Source: Planctomycetia bacterium
GTDB lineage: Bacteria; Planctomycetota; Phycisphaerae; UBA1845; UTPLA1
DNA: 64,000 bases
Direction: 5' to 3'
Assembly (NCBI GenBank): GCA_015075745.1
Contig: JABTTW010000001.1
Coordinates: 2,790,001 to 2,854,000 of the forward strand
The position numbers were made by a program, and so were the translations under genes. Shown here one piece after another: positions 38,055 to 48,729 of this stretch (its first letter is position 1; every line of letters begins with the position of its first letter). Below the pieces are notes generated by a model. That model was not told where the DNA came from. It saw only the letters and a list, made by a program, of their open reading frames with translations, and searched no databases.

Positions 38055-39215
38055 ATGGGCCGCGATCATCGCCCCGCATTACGTCCCCTGCCCATTCTTT
38101 CTCTCCTCGCCGGTTTTCTCCTCCCATGCGGCGCGGCAAGCGCTCACGACGTCGCCCTCACGCGCGTGCGCGCCTGCTTCGATCCGCCCGGCCGCTTCCA
38201 GGTGGACCTGATCTACGACGTGGACGCCTTCGTCCTCGGCCTTCGCCCCGAGCACCTGACCGCCGAGGATCTCGAATCACTTCGCGCGATGTCGCCCGAA
38301 GACGTCGACGAACGACTCGATGAACTGCGCTCCCTCGCGCTCCATCGCGTACGCCTCCGCTTCGACGATCAAAAGACCGCCTTCGACGTTTCATTCCCGA
38401 CCATCGACTCCCCCGAGACCGTCGCCGCAACTCAGACCGACGCGGCGCACGGAAGCCGCAGCAACCGGATCATCCGTCTGAGCGGCGAAGTACCCGAGGG
38501 CGCCACTCAGTTTGTCTTCTGGGCGTCCCGCTCATTCGGAAACGTCATCCTCGAGTTTGTCGATGCCGCCGGCGTCTTCATGGCCCAGCAATTGCTCGAA
38601 AAGGGAGCCCGCAGCGATCCCTTCGACCTCCGGCGCCCGGCCCAGCCCGCGGGTTTCTTCTCCGTCGTCCGCGACTACGCGGTCCTCGGCTTCGAGCACA
38701 TCATTCCCGAAGGGCTCGATCACATCCTGTTCGTTCTCGGATTGTTCCTGCTCAGTACGAAGATGGGCCCGCTGCTGTGGCAGGTCTCCGCCTTCACCCT
38801 GGCCCACACGGTCACCCTCGCCTGCGCCACTTACGGTGTCATACATCTGGCACCATCCATCGTGGAGCCGCTCATCGCCCTCTCTATCGCCTACGTCGCC
38901 ATCGAAAACGTCTGCACCAGCAAACTCCACGCCTGGCGGCCGATCGTCGTCTTCGCCTTCGGCCTGCTCCACGGTCTGGGCTTCTCCGGCGTCCTCCAGG
39001 AATTGGGCCTGCCGCCCGGTCGGGTGGCGACCGCACTGGTCTCATTCAACGTCGGCGTCGAGATCGGGCAGCTCGCCGTTATCGCGCTCGCGTTTCTTGT
39101 CGTCGGCCGGTTTCGGCGTCGCCCGTGGTACCGCCCCAGAATCGTCATTCCGATGTCCCTCGCCATCGCCGCCGTGGGCCTGTATTGGTCGCTGGAAAGA
39201 ACCGGCTTGGTCTGA
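38055..39215 (+). CDS. HupE/UreJ_2-like membrane protein
   Basis: 386 residues from ATG 38055; the frame runs further upstream through tRNA-Arg, so longer starts are rejected. A signal peptide (PILSLLAGFLLPCGAASA) precedes an extracytoplasmic domain of about 190 residues. The C-terminal half has five or six membrane helices with the family pattern: IIPEGLDHILFVLGLFLL, QVSAFTLAHTVTLACA, VFAFGLLHGLGFSGVLQE, and VSFNVGVEIGQLAVIAL. The conserved His and Asp residues in the helices suggest metal binding or transport. HupE and UreJ relatives are nickel/cobalt permease-like, but the substrate of this subgroup is unknown. Confidence 0.85.
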   Translation: MGRDHRPALRPLPILSLLAGFLLPCGAASAHDVALTRVRACFDPPGRFQVDLIYDVDAFVLGLRPEHLTAEDLESLRAMSPEDVDERLDELRSLALHRVRLRFDDQKTAFDVSFPTIDSPETVAATQTDAAHGSRSNRIIRLSGEVPEGATQFVFWASRSFGNVILEFVDAAGVFMAQQLLEKGARSDPFDLRRPAQPAGFFSVVRDYAVLGFEHIIPEGLDHILFVLGLFLLSTKMGPLLWQVSAFTLAHTVTLACATYGVIHLAPSIVEPLIALSIAYVAIENVCTSKLHAWRPIVVFAFGLLHGLGFSGVLQELGLPPGRVATALVSFNVGVEIGQLAVIALAFLVVGRFRRRPWYRPRIVIPMSLAIAAVGLYWSLERTGLV

Positions 39216-39300
39216 CGATGCCGCTCTCGCCGAAATTCGCCGCCATAACCCGTTGCCCGTCAGATGCTTAAGACAGCCTCGGAATCGCCGGTTTGCCGCC

Positions 39301-39328
39301 TTGACACGGACTAAATCGGAGCTATACT
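39301..39328 (+). promoter_or_regulatory. 16S rRNA promoter 1 (upstream of a tandem pair)
   Basis: TTGACA (39301-39306), a 16-base spacer, and TATACT (39323-39328). It lies about 590 bases before the 16S gene. Confidence 0.75.
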
Positions 39329-39538
39329 CCCCATGCACTAGTCGGTAGTCCGGTGTTAGGTATGTTCGCTGGGTCACCTGTCGCTCGTGCCGCTTTGCGG
39401 TTTAAACGGCGACCTAAAAGGGTGGCGATGGCGGGTTCTTCCTGGCTCCGGTTTTTTTATCGCCTGAGCGTAAGGACCGTCGGTAGATGCCCAGCGCATC
39501 GGGCCGAAATTCCGGCGAAAATTCGACGGATTGTCCGG

Positions 39539-39566
39539 TTGACAGGCTTCTGAATGCTGGTATAGT
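39539..39566 (+). promoter_or_regulatory. 16S rRNA promoter 2
   Basis: TTGACA (39539-39544), a 16-base spacer, and TATAGT (39561-39566). A hairpin CGCCGC-AGCAAA-GCGGCG follows near 39575. Confidence 0.8.
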
Positions 39567-39626
39567 GCGTGGCTCGCCGCAGCAAAGCGGCGAACCTCGA
39601 AATCGGCCCCGCGTCGGTTTCGCGTC

Positions 39627-39639
39627 TGCTCTTTGACAA
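39627..39639 (+). promoter_or_regulatory. boxA-like antitermination site before 16S
   Basis: TGCTCTTTGACAA, identical to the site before 23S at 33322-33334, lies downstream of both promoters and upstream of the 16S gene. Confidence 0.75.
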
Positions 39640-39763
39640 GTAAACAGAGATCGCCGCGAGAATGTGGAGCAATCTTGCCGCTGCAATGGCAAGGCTTGCT
39701 CAGATCCTATTAGTCGTCGCGACATCGGGTAACACCGTGTCCGGCGAAGATAGGTGTGCTTTT

Positions 39764-39787
39764 GCCGAACTTAACTGTTCGGCTTTT
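39764..39787 (+). terminator. Terminator-like hairpin inside the 16S leader
   Basis: GCCGAAC (39764-39770) pairs with GTTCGGC (39777-39783), followed by TTTT. It sits between boxA and the 16S gene, so it would need antitermination to be passed. A second hairpin with a GAAA loop (39834-39851) follows. Confidence 0.45.
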
Positions 39788-39914
39788 GCTCAAACATTCT
39801 CGTGTGCAGACGAACGTTTGAGCTTGGTGTTTTCGATTGGTGAAAACCGATCGAAAACCCTGTCGATGTCGATGAAATTCCGGTGCACTTCGGTGCTTCC
39901 GGATTCAACGATAA

Positions 39915-41494
<1,580 letters not shown>

Positions 41495-41633
41495 GGGGAT
41501 TACCTAGACGTGATTCGACGCTGTCTTCGGATGGCCTCGACGCGTACAGGTCAGCACATTCTCGGATCGCAGCAATGCGATTGGGCAGCTCGGTGACGAG
41601 CAGCCCCGACGATCTCTGTTTCTTATTATCAAA

Positions 41634-41673
41634 AACGCCCGGCGTGCCTCGTGCTCGTCGGGCGTTTTTTTTA
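41634..41673 (+). terminator. Terminator of the 16S unit
   Basis: AACGCCCG (41634-41641) pairs with CGGGCGTT (41659-41666), followed by a run of T. It follows the 16S end by about 140 bases with no tRNA in between. Confidence 0.85.
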
Positions 41674-41699
41674 TTGGCAGTTCGAGTCGAATGGGCTGC

Positions 41700-42476
41700 T
41701 TATCCGACGGAGGTATCCGCAATCTGATCCTTCGGGTCAAACTCAAAACCGCACTCGGGACAGATGCCGCTCGTAAGACCCCTGAGCTCATATCCACACG
41801 AACGGCAGAGACCTGGCTTGCCTGCTGTGCGCCGCAAGAGAACTCGCTTCATGATTATTCCAAACAGGACGCCGGAAACTATCGAAATGAAAAAATCACG
41901 TGATGCTCGCCCCCAAGTATATTTAAACGCCGGGTCAGTTAGGAACTCATACACAATATGGACTGCGGACAACGGAAGTCCGAATCCAAGAATTCCCCAT
42001 GCAATCCAGTTCTTTGGAAGGAGTTGCCGATGGCCGATTTGTCGTCGTGCCAGTTGTGCCCTTTCTTTCTCCCAGTTAATCCAGTGCTTACCGAAGAGCA
42101 GCCAAGCTGGGTACCAGAGCGGTGCAGTCGCGGCTGCGACCAAAATCGAAAAGATGTTCATCAACACCGGGATGCGACCGCCGCAATCAGGACAGAACAA
42201 ACCAAACCAATGGCCGAAGGCGTTGCCCTTGGCCCAGCAAAGTCCGTGGTGGAGCTTCATGCAATGAGGGCACTTCACGTACTGCCTCATGGTTGCCGTT
42301 TCATCACACCGAAGGCACAGGTAGATTCGCTTTGGAACGCGTTGCCCGAGAATGATTTCATTGAAGACCAACGCTGGATTGATAACCCAGTGAAGGTTGA
42401 GCCAGTCCTGCCATTCAGACGCTTCGGCGCGGTTCCCTCCGCACTTGGGGCAGACGAAGTCATCGTGATCGTGCAA
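41700..42476 (-). pseudogene. Zinc-ribbon membrane protein gene, 5' end split by the IS256 element
   Basis: About 258 residues remain from the TTG at 42476. The product has an N-terminal CPKCGGN ribbon, a Cys-rich block (CLRCDET, CPHCMKLHHGLCW, CPDCGGRIP), two or three membrane segments (IFSILVAAATAPLWYPAWLL; WIAWGILGFGLPL; FFISIVSGVLFGIIM) and a final CRSCGYELRGLTSGICPECG ribbon. The element sits at the 5' end; past its far side (43905 onward) the frame continues upstream through LPPVGPDLHDHD to a GGAG-preceded GTG, so the original N-terminus was a few residues longer. Expression may now rely on the TTG or be lost. Function unknown. Confidence 0.75.
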
Positions 42477-42477
42477 G
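42467..42477. repeat. 11-bp direct repeat, left side of the IS element
   Basis: GATCGTGCAAG is repeated exactly at 43905-43915, on both sides of the element. IS256-family elements usually duplicate 8-9 bp, so part of the identity may be chance. Confidence 0.7.
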
Positions 42478-42510
42478 AGTAATGGTCAAATTTCGTTGAT
42501 GACGCGGTAA

Positions 42511-43797
42511 TCAGGCGGCGTTTCTCTCGGCCTTTTCTCCATTGACGAACTTCACACCGGCGATGACATCGGGAAGCAGCGTCGCGCCATTGAGCAGCCG
42601 CCAGTGGTTCGCGGCGGACTCGCACAGCTTGAACACCATTGCCAGACACGCGATCCGACTGCCGTTGCCTTTGGTCCGGCGGTGACGCAGCCGCACCGTG
42701 GCGAACGTACTTTCGATCGGATTCGTCGTCCGCAGGTGCCGCCAGTGCTCGGCCGGGAAGTCGTAGAACGTCAGCAGCACCTCGCGATCCTTCACCAGGC
42801 ACTCGGCCGCGCCGGGGTATTTGGCCGCGTAGTGGGCCACGAAGTGATCGAACGCCTGGTTCGCATTCTCCCGCGTCGGCGCCATCCAGATCTCGTGCAG
42901 CTTGGCCTTCGCGCCGGTCTGCACCCGCTTGGGCATCTTGTCCAACACGTTGGCCGTCTTGTGCACCCAGCAGCGCTGCGCCCGGGTCGTCGAATAGACC
43001 TTCGGCAGCGCCGCCCAGAAGCCCAGCGCTCCGTCCGCCGTGGCCAGCTTCGGGTCGATCGTCATGCCCCGTTGTTGGCAGTCCAGCAGCAGCGAATACC
43101 ACGACTGCTCGCTCTCGCGATGGCCGTCGACCACCGCGATCAGCTCCTTGCGGCCGTCCGCCCTCGCGCCCATCAGCACCAGAATGCACTGCCGGTCTTC
43201 CTCCAGGCGGATGTTGAAGTGAATCCCATCCGCCCAGAGGTACACGTAGTGCTTGCCTTCCAGGGAGCGGCGATTCCATGACTGGTACTCGTCCTGCCAA
43301 CTCGTCATCAAACGCGTGATCGTCGTGGCGCTGAGCCCCGCCGCCTGGGGACCGACCAGCGCCTGCAGGGCCTCGCTGAAGTCTCCGGTGCTGATGCCCT
43401 TGAGGTACAGCCAGGGGATCAACTCCTCGATGGCCTTCGTCTTCCGCAGGTACGGCGGCAAAATCGACGAACAGAACCGCTCCACGGCCTGGCCATTTGC
43501 ATCCAACGCTTCGCCGGCCTCGCCGCGGCCGACGATCCGACGGTCCCACACCCGCGGCTGCGTCACCTCCACCGGCCCGACGCCGGTGACGAGGGTCCGG
43601 GTGGGATGATGGCCGTTCTTGACCACCTGCCGGCGGCCTTGCGGATCGCGCAGATCGGCGTGCCCTTCGATCCAGCCATCGACCTCCGCCTCGATCGCCT
43701 GGCCCAGGAGCCGTTGGGCCCCGTCCCGCAGAATCTCCGTCAAAACGTCTCGGCTGGGGACTGGAATCGTCTCGATCGACTCGTTACTCTCCTGCAT
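42511..43797 (-). CDS. IS256-family (Mutator-type) transposase
   Basis: 428 residues, normal length. Family landmarks: AQRLLGQAIEAEVDGWIEGH near the N-terminus, VTQPRVWDRR, the first catalytic Asp in YLWADGIHFNIRLEE, the second in TADGALGFWAALPKVY, CWVHKTANVLDKMPK, and the Glu in TNPIESTFATVRLRHRRTKG. The DDE residues all look intact, so it may still be active. GGAG lies 7 bases before ATG, inside the 3' arm of a hairpin described separately. Confidence 0.95.
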   Translation of the reverse strand: MQESNESIETIPVPSRDVLTEILRDGAQRLLGQAIEAEVDGWIEGHADLRDPQGRRQVVKNGHHPTRTLVTGVGPVEVTQPRVWDRRIVGRGEAGEALDANGQAVERFCSSILPPYLRKTKAIEELIPWLYLKGISTGDFSEALQALVGPQAAGLSATTITRLMTSWQDEYQSWNRRSLEGKHYVYLWADGIHFNIRLEEDRQCILVLMGARADGRKELIAVVDGHRESEQSWYSLLLDCQQRGMTIDPKLATADGALGFWAALPKVYSTTRAQRCWVHKTANVLDKMPKRVQTGAKAKLHEIWMAPTRENANQAFDHFVAHYAAKYPGAAECLVKDREVLLTFYDFPAEHWRHLRTTNPIESTFATVRLRHRRTKGNGSRIACLAMVFKLCESAANHWRLLNGATLLPDVIAGVKFVNGEKAERNAA

Positions 43798-43870
43798 CGG
43801 CGTACTCCTCTGCCCATCGTGGGCGGCTCGGAACCTCGAACAAGTCCCGAGAGTACGCCGCCTTTTTTTA
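43798..43870 (-). promoter_or_regulatory. Hairpin in the transposase leader covering its ribosome site
   Basis: A perfect 10-bp stem (43798-43807 with 43851-43860), with an inner GCCCA/TGGGC hairpin. On the minus strand the 3' arm holds the GGAG of the transposase gene. On the plus strand a T-run follows, so it is also terminator-like. Hairpins that protect IS elements from outside transcription are known in IS10, IS50 and IS200. Confidence 0.65.
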
Positions 43871-43904
43871 TCCCGCCACCATCAACGAAATTCGGTTATA
43901 GCTC

Positions 43905-43915
43905 GATCGTGCAAG
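43905..43915. repeat. 11-bp direct repeat, right side of the IS element
   Basis: Exact copy of 42467-42477. Confidence 0.7.
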
Positions 43916-44028
43916 TCTGGACCCACAGGCGGCAATCTCCAAAAAGGGCCCAATCAGGATGGTCTCGCGGAGATGGTGACCCTTTCAAAGCACTATCATA
44001 TACTTAGGGAACACTCCAGGGAGTCAGA

Positions 44029-45303
44029 ATGGGATCTTCAAAAGTCGCAATTCTTCGTACCACACCCGCCACGGTCTTTGAAGACTATCACCGCCTCATG
44101 AACCTGGCCGACTATCAGTCCGTCGTCGCCAAAGACGTCGAGACCGCCCTGAAGATCAATATCAGTTGGCACTTCTTCTTTCCCGGCAGCTCCACCGTCC
44201 CCTGGCAGCTCGACGGCGTCATCCGCGCCATGAAGGCCGACGGCTACAAGCCCGAACTCATCCACGGCTGCCACAACCGCACCGTCGTCATCGACGCCCA
44301 TTTCGGCGAGCGCCAGAACAAGCAGGTCAACGTCACCGAGGCCCACGGCCTGCGGAACATTCACCTGTATGAGGGCGAGCCCTGGGTCAACGTCCGCGAC
44401 GCCGTCGGCGATCTGGCGGAAAAGTTCCTCGTCCTCAACAAGGTCTATCCCGACGGCTTCGCCATCCCCAGGCGATTCATCGGCGAAAACATCATCCATC
44501 TGCCCACCGTCAAGACGCACGTCTTCACCACCGCGACAGGCGCCATGAAGAATGCCTTCGGCGGCCTGCTCAACGAACATCGCCACTGGACCCATGAGGT
44601 CATCCACGAAACACTCGTCGATCTGCTGATGATCCAGAAGAAGATTCATCGCGGCGTCTTCGCGGTGATGGACGGCACCTTCGCCGGCGACGGTCCCGGC
44701 CCGCGCTGCATGATCCCCCACGTGAAAAACGTCATCCTCGCCAGCAGCGATCAAGTTGCGATCGACGCCGTCGCCGCGAAGCTGATGGGTTTCGACCCGA
44801 TGGCGATCAAGTTCATCCGCATCGCCCACGACATGGGCCTCGGCTGCGGCGACCCGCGACAAATCGAAATGGTCGGCGACCTCGACGCCGCCGCGGAGAA
44901 CTGGCACTTCGACGGCCCCTTCAAGAAGATGACCTTCGCCTCGAAGATGCAGCACAAGATCTACTGGGGCAAATTGAAGACCTCCCTGGAGTGGTCGCTC
45001 AAGACCTGGCTCGCCCCCTGGGCCTACATCGCCAGCGTCATCTACCACGACAGTTTCTGGTACCCCACCCGCGCCAAGCGCCACATGCGCGACGCCCTGG
45101 CCAGCGAGTGGGGCCGGCTCTTCGCCAACTGGGAGCAACTCACCCCCAACGAAAAGGGCTTTCCCTCCGTCGGCGATCTGCCCGCGCCGCTGACCCTCAC
45201 CGGCGCCTCAGCAATGCTCAAGTCCATCAAAATCCTCGGAACCTGCATCCGCGAGGCGCCCGAGTTCCGCCTCTTCAAGAAGCAGAAGCACGGCCTGGGT
45301 TAA
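44029..45303 (+). CDS. DUF362 domain protein
   Basis: 424 residues, AGGGAG before the ATG. DUF362 features include VAILRTTPATVFEDYHRLM at the start, GENIIHLPTVKTHVFTTATGAMKNAFGGLL in the middle, and VILASSDQVAIDAVAAKLMGFDP near residue 250. No ferredoxin-like Cys clusters are seen, unlike many DUF362 proteins, so the 4Fe-4S part is missing here. Family function is unknown. It leads a plus-strand run with phosphate-related genes, but 37 bases separate it from sixA and co-function is not shown. Confidence 0.85.
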   Translation: MGSSKVAILRTTPATVFEDYHRLMNLADYQSVVAKDVETALKINISWHFFFPGSSTVPWQLDGVIRAMKADGYKPELIHGCHNRTVVIDAHFGERQNKQVNVTEAHGLRNIHLYEGEPWVNVRDAVGDLAEKFLVLNKVYPDGFAIPRRFIGENIIHLPTVKTHVFTTATGAMKNAFGGLLNEHRHWTHEVIHETLVDLLMIQKKIHRGVFAVMDGTFAGDGPGPRCMIPHVKNVILASSDQVAIDAVAAKLMGFDPMAIKFIRIAHDMGLGCGDPRQIEMVGDLDAAAENWHFDGPFKKMTFASKMQHKIYWGKLKTSLEWSLKTWLAPWAYIASVIYHDSFWYPTRAKRHMRDALASEWGRLFANWEQLTPNEKGFPSVGDLPAPLTLTGASAMLKSIKILGTCIREAPEFRLFKKQKHGLG

Positions 45304-45340
45304 TGCCCGCTCCAAATCGTTCCGGATCGGCGCAGCATCC

Positions 45341-45844
45341 ATGTTGATTTATCTCGTCCGACACGCCATCGCCGCCGCCAGGAGCCCCGGCATCCTCAAC
45401 GACGGCGCACGCGAATTGACCCCCGAAGGCATCAAAAAAATGCGCCGCCACGCTGCCGCGCTGGCGATGCTCGGCGCCCAGATCGACGAAATCTGGACCA
45501 GCCCGCTCGTCCGTGCCCGCCAGACCGCCGAAATCCTCGCCGCAGGCCTCGAGCCTTCCCCGCCCTTGAAAACGCTTACGTCGCTGGAGCCCTCCGGAGA
45601 CTTCGAATCGTTGCGCCTTCGCCTGTCTCAAAGCAGACACCTCACCGCCGTCGCCCTCGTCGGCCACGAGCCCTTCATGGGCGAATTCACAGGCTACCTC
45701 CTCGGCGCAGGCCGCGGCGTCGCCTTCAGATACAAGAAGGGGGGCATCGGCCTCGTCGAAATCGACGACTTCGCCCCACCCCTGCGCGGCGAACTATGCT
45801 GGCTCATGGCCCCCAAGCAGCTCGGCCTGATCGGCAAAGCCTAA
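45341..45844 (+). CDS. sixA: Phosphohistidine phosphatase SixA-like
   Basis: 167 residues, the usual small size. The histidine-phosphatase motif is LIYLVRHAIAA (RHA, catalytic His near residue 8), with the second Arg pair in WTSPLVRARQTAEIL and the second His in ALVGHEPFMGE. E. coli SixA removes phosphate from His on phosphotransfer proteins. Here the neighbours CHAD and Ppx/GppA point to general phosphate or polyphosphate control instead, by inference. Confidence 0.88.
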   Translation: MLIYLVRHAIAAARSPGILNDGARELTPEGIKKMRRHAAALAMLGAQIDEIWTSPLVRARQTAEILAAGLEPSPPLKTLTSLEPSGDFESLRLRLSQSRHLTAVALVGHEPFMGEFTGYLLGAGRGVAFRYKKGGIGLVEIDDFAPPLRGELCWLMAPKQLGLIGKA

Positions 45845-46014
45845 TCAGGCCCGGCCACTCACTCCGTGAGAATTTCGCAGGAACACGCCCCCATTCCTCA
45901 TCCCCACACTAATTCTTAACGTGACCACCCCTGTTAATTCTGATATCCTTCGGGTGCGCCACGCATCGGAGTAGCCCTCCAACTACTGCACATAACGGCC
46001 TCGGAGGACGAAGC

Positions 46015-46959
46015 ATGAGCGACAGCGTCAAGGCGTCTGTCTGCATCAGCCTGGCCGCCTACGTCGAAAAACAGGCGAAGCGATTCTCTTCCAACCTGGA
46101 AAAGGTCGTCGCCTCCGGCGATGTGGATGGCGTGCACGACGTTCGGGTTGCATCCAGAAGGCTGGTCCAGCCCCTCCGCCTCATGAGCGCCTGGCTCGGT
46201 GGCAAGCCCATCAAGCGCCCCGCAGGCCTCCTCCGCGCCACTCGCCAGACACTCGCAAAGGTCCGCGATCTCGACGTCCTTCTCGCCTCGCTCTGCGGCA
46301 GCGAAGCCACCTGGGCCCACGGCCTCGAACCATCCGACCTCGCCCGGCTGGAGGGCGCCCTGACGCGCCGTCGGCAGCGCCTCGCCAAAAAGGCCATCAA
46401 TCGCCTCGCCCGCCAAAAGCCCCAGCGCGCCGCCGGTCTCATCTGGCGACTCTCCGACAAAATGCTCGACGTCGTCGACGAAGAAAGCGACCTCGTCCTC
46501 GCCCATCAGGTCGAGCGCCTCTTCGAGAAATCGCTGGAGCGCCTCGTCCATCGCGACCCCCGCGGCGATCAAAAGCACGACCTCCACGAAACGCGCATCT
46601 GCGTCAAGCGCGCCAGATACGCCGGCGAACTCATGCGCGACGTCGGCCTCCGCCGGGAAACCGACCTGCTCAAAGCCCTCGTCGGCATGCAGGACCGCCT
46701 CGGCCGCTGGAACGACCAGCTCATCGCCATCAGCTACGTCACCCGCGAAGCCCGCCGGCCCAAAGTCCTCGCCGAGGATGCCGCCTGGAGTGCAAGAGTC
46801 CTGTCCCTCGCCGCCGATTGGGCGAAGGAAGCCGACGCCGGACAGCGGCGAATCCTCGATGTCTGGGCCGAGTTCGACACCGCCCTCAGGGCATGCTTCA
46901 ATCGATATCGGGACCGTGCGCAGTCCATTCGCGCCCCCGGTAACATTCACGTAAGCTGA
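46015..46959 (+). CDS. CHAD domain protein (polyphosphate-binding family)
   Basis: 314 residues, GGAGG 7 bases before the ATG. It is all helical and rich in His, Arg and Lys. The duplicated CHAD signature is seen as GVHDVRVASRRLVQPLRLM and DLHETRICVKRARYAGELM. Known CHAD domains bind inorganic polyphosphate through these basic helices and associate with polyphosphate granules. No CYTH/triphosphatase domain is attached. It sits directly between sixA and ppx. Confidence 0.92.
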   Translation: MSDSVKASVCISLAAYVEKQAKRFSSNLEKVVASGDVDGVHDVRVASRRLVQPLRLMSAWLGGKPIKRPAGLLRATRQTLAKVRDLDVLLASLCGSEATWAHGLEPSDLARLEGALTRRRQRLAKKAINRLARQKPQRAAGLIWRLSDKMLDVVDEESDLVLAHQVERLFEKSLERLVHRDPRGDQKHDLHETRICVKRARYAGELMRDVGLRRETDLLKALVGMQDRLGRWNDQLIAISYVTREARRPKVLAEDAAWSARVLSLAADWAKEADAGQRRILDVWAEFDTALRACFNRYRDRAQSIRAPGNIHVS

Positions 46960-47007
46960 CGATTCGTAATTTGGATAGTGCTTCGCGATGACAAGGAATT
47001 CTGCTTA

Positions 47008-48729
47008 ATGGAGTCGGCTCGGTCACACGAAACGAATTGCGCCGCGCCCGGAGCCGATCCCGGCGATGGCGCCGCCGCCGATGCACATGCCGCATCGGCC
47101 GCCACCGACCACTCCGAAGAGAGCTTCCTTAATCGAAAGCCCGGCGTCGTCCGCCGTCCGCCCCCGTCAAAATTCGCCGCCATCGACGTCGGCACCAACA
47201 GCATCCACCTCGTTATGGTCGAGATCTCCCCCGAAGGCGACTTCCGAATCGTCGGTCGCGACAAGGAGATGGTCCAGCTCGGCAAGGGCGGCTTCCAGAA
47301 GCACATCCTCACCGACCAGGCCGTCGTCGACGGCGTCGCCGCACTCGTCCGCTTCTCCAAGATGGCCCGCCTCAAAGGTATCGGCCGCATCCACGCCTTC
47401 GCCACCAGCGCCGTCCGTGAAGCCCGTAACGGCGGCGATTTCGTCGAGCGCGTCCTCAACGAACTCGGCATGGAAGTCCGCATCCTCAGCGTCGAGGAAG
47501 AAGCCCGCCTGATCTACCTCGCCGTTCGCCACGCCGTCGGCCTCGGCGAAACAGACGACCTCATCTGCGACATCGGCGGCGGCAGCGTCGAAGTCATCGT
47601 CGCCAGTGCCCGCCGCCCCTCCGTCCTCTTCAGCGCCAAATTAGGCGGCCTCCGCCTCGCCGAGCTCTTCATAAAAAACGATCCCCCGTCCGCCCGTGAC
47701 TTGAAGCCGCTCAAGCGCCACATCGAACAGTGCCTCGCCCCGCTCGCCCGACGCGTCGGCGCCGTATCCTTTTCCCGGTGCATCTGCACCTCCGGCTCCT
47801 TCGAGTGCCTGGCCCGCATGTGCCTGCTCCGCCGCGGACAAACGCCCCCCGACGGCTCCGGCCAGATGAAGATCACCCGTGCCGAGTTGAAAGCGCTCCT
47901 CAGTGATCTCGTCGCCCGCACCAGCGAGCAGAAGCTCCAGATGCCCGGCATGGACGCCAAGCGCGTCTCCACCCTCGTCCCCGCCGCGACCACGCTCCTG
48001 GAAATCGGCAAGATGTTCGACGTCGCAGATTACGAGTTCTGCGACATGGCCCTCCGCGAAGGCATGATCATCGACCACATCGCCCACAGCAGGGCACACC
48101 TCCTCGCCCGCGCCACCTGGCCCGACCCCAGAACTCGAAGCGTCATCGAGCTCGCCGAGCGCTGCCAATACCATCGCGCCCACGCCGAACAGGTCCGCCG
48201 ACTCGCCAACACCCTCTTCGACCAACTCGCCCCGCTTCACGGGCTGGAACACCGCTACAAGCAGCTCCTCGGCTTCGCCTGCGTCCTCCACGACATCGGC
48301 TACCTCATCGGCCACTCCGGCCACCACAAGCATTCCTACTACCTCATCCGCAACGGCGGCCTCAAGGGCTTCAACGAAGGCGAAATCGAACTCATCGCCA
48401 ACCTCGCTCGTTATCATCGAAAGGGACGGCCGCGAAAGGATGACTACAGCTACGCCCATCTCGACCGCGAAAGTCGTCGGGCATTCAAAAAGCTGATCCC
48501 CATCCTCCGCCTCGCCAATGCCCTCGATCGAACCCACTACTCCGTCGTGCGCTCGGTGAAGTGCAGCCTGCTGGATGATCGCATCACCCTCGAGGTGCAG
48601 GCCGAGCAGGACTCGGAACTGGAAATATGGACCGCGCGTCGTCAGGCCGAACTGTTCGAAAAACAATTCGGCATCGCGCTGGAGGTCAGTCCGCCGCAGG
48701 ATATCCCCAAGGGAGATGAGAACTCATGA
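47008..48729 (+). CDS. Ppx/GppA-family phosphatase with C-terminal HD domain
   Basis: 573 residues from ATG 47008 (AAGGAA upstream); GTG 46978 is an alternative. After a low-complexity N-terminus of about 50 residues, the ASKHA fold follows: AAIDVGTNSIHLVMVEI, FATSAVREARNG, SVEEEARLIYLAV, LICDIGGGSVEVIV. From about residue 390 comes an HD-type helical domain: HRYKQLLGFACVLHDIGYLI, HHKHSYYLI and NLARYHRKG. This matches exopolyphosphatase/pppGpp phosphohydrolases of the two-domain type. It ends in ATGA overlap with the next gene, a kinase-like protein. Confidence 0.93.
   Translation: MESARSHETNCAAPGADPGDGAAADAHAASAATDHSEESFLNRKPGVVRRPPPSKFAAIDVGTNSIHLVMVEISPEGDFRIVGRDKEMVQLGKGGFQKHILTDQAVVDGVAALVRFSKMARLKGIGRIHAFATSAVREARNGGDFVERVLNELGMEVRILSVEEEARLIYLAVRHAVGLGETDDLICDIGGGSVEVIVASARRPSVLFSAKLGGLRLAELFIKNDPPSARDLKPLKRHIEQCLAPLARRVGAVSFSRCICTSGSFECLARMCLLRRGQTPPDGSGQMKITRAELKALLSDLVARTSEQKLQMPGMDAKRVSTLVPAATTLLEIGKMFDVADYEFCDMALREGMIIDHIAHSRAHLLARATWPDPRTRSVIELAERCQYHRAHAEQVRRLANTLFDQLAPLHGLEHRYKQLLGFACVLHDIGYLIGHSGHHKHSYYLIRNGGLKGFNEGEIELIANLARYHRKGRPRKDDYSYAHLDRESRRAFKKLIPILRLANALDRTHYSVVRSVKCSLLDDRITLEVQAEQDSELEIWTARRQAELFEKQFGIALEVSPPQDIPKGDENS

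Larger units (their letters stand above)
42478..43904 (-). mobile_element. Intact IS256-family insertion sequence
   Basis: About 1.43 kb with one transposase gene. The ends form imperfect inverted repeats of about 24 bp sharing AATTTCGTTGATG (42490-42502 and, inverted, 43881-43893). Flanked by an 11-bp direct repeat. It interrupts the zinc-ribbon gene. A decayed relative lies at 36880-37227. Confidence 0.85.
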
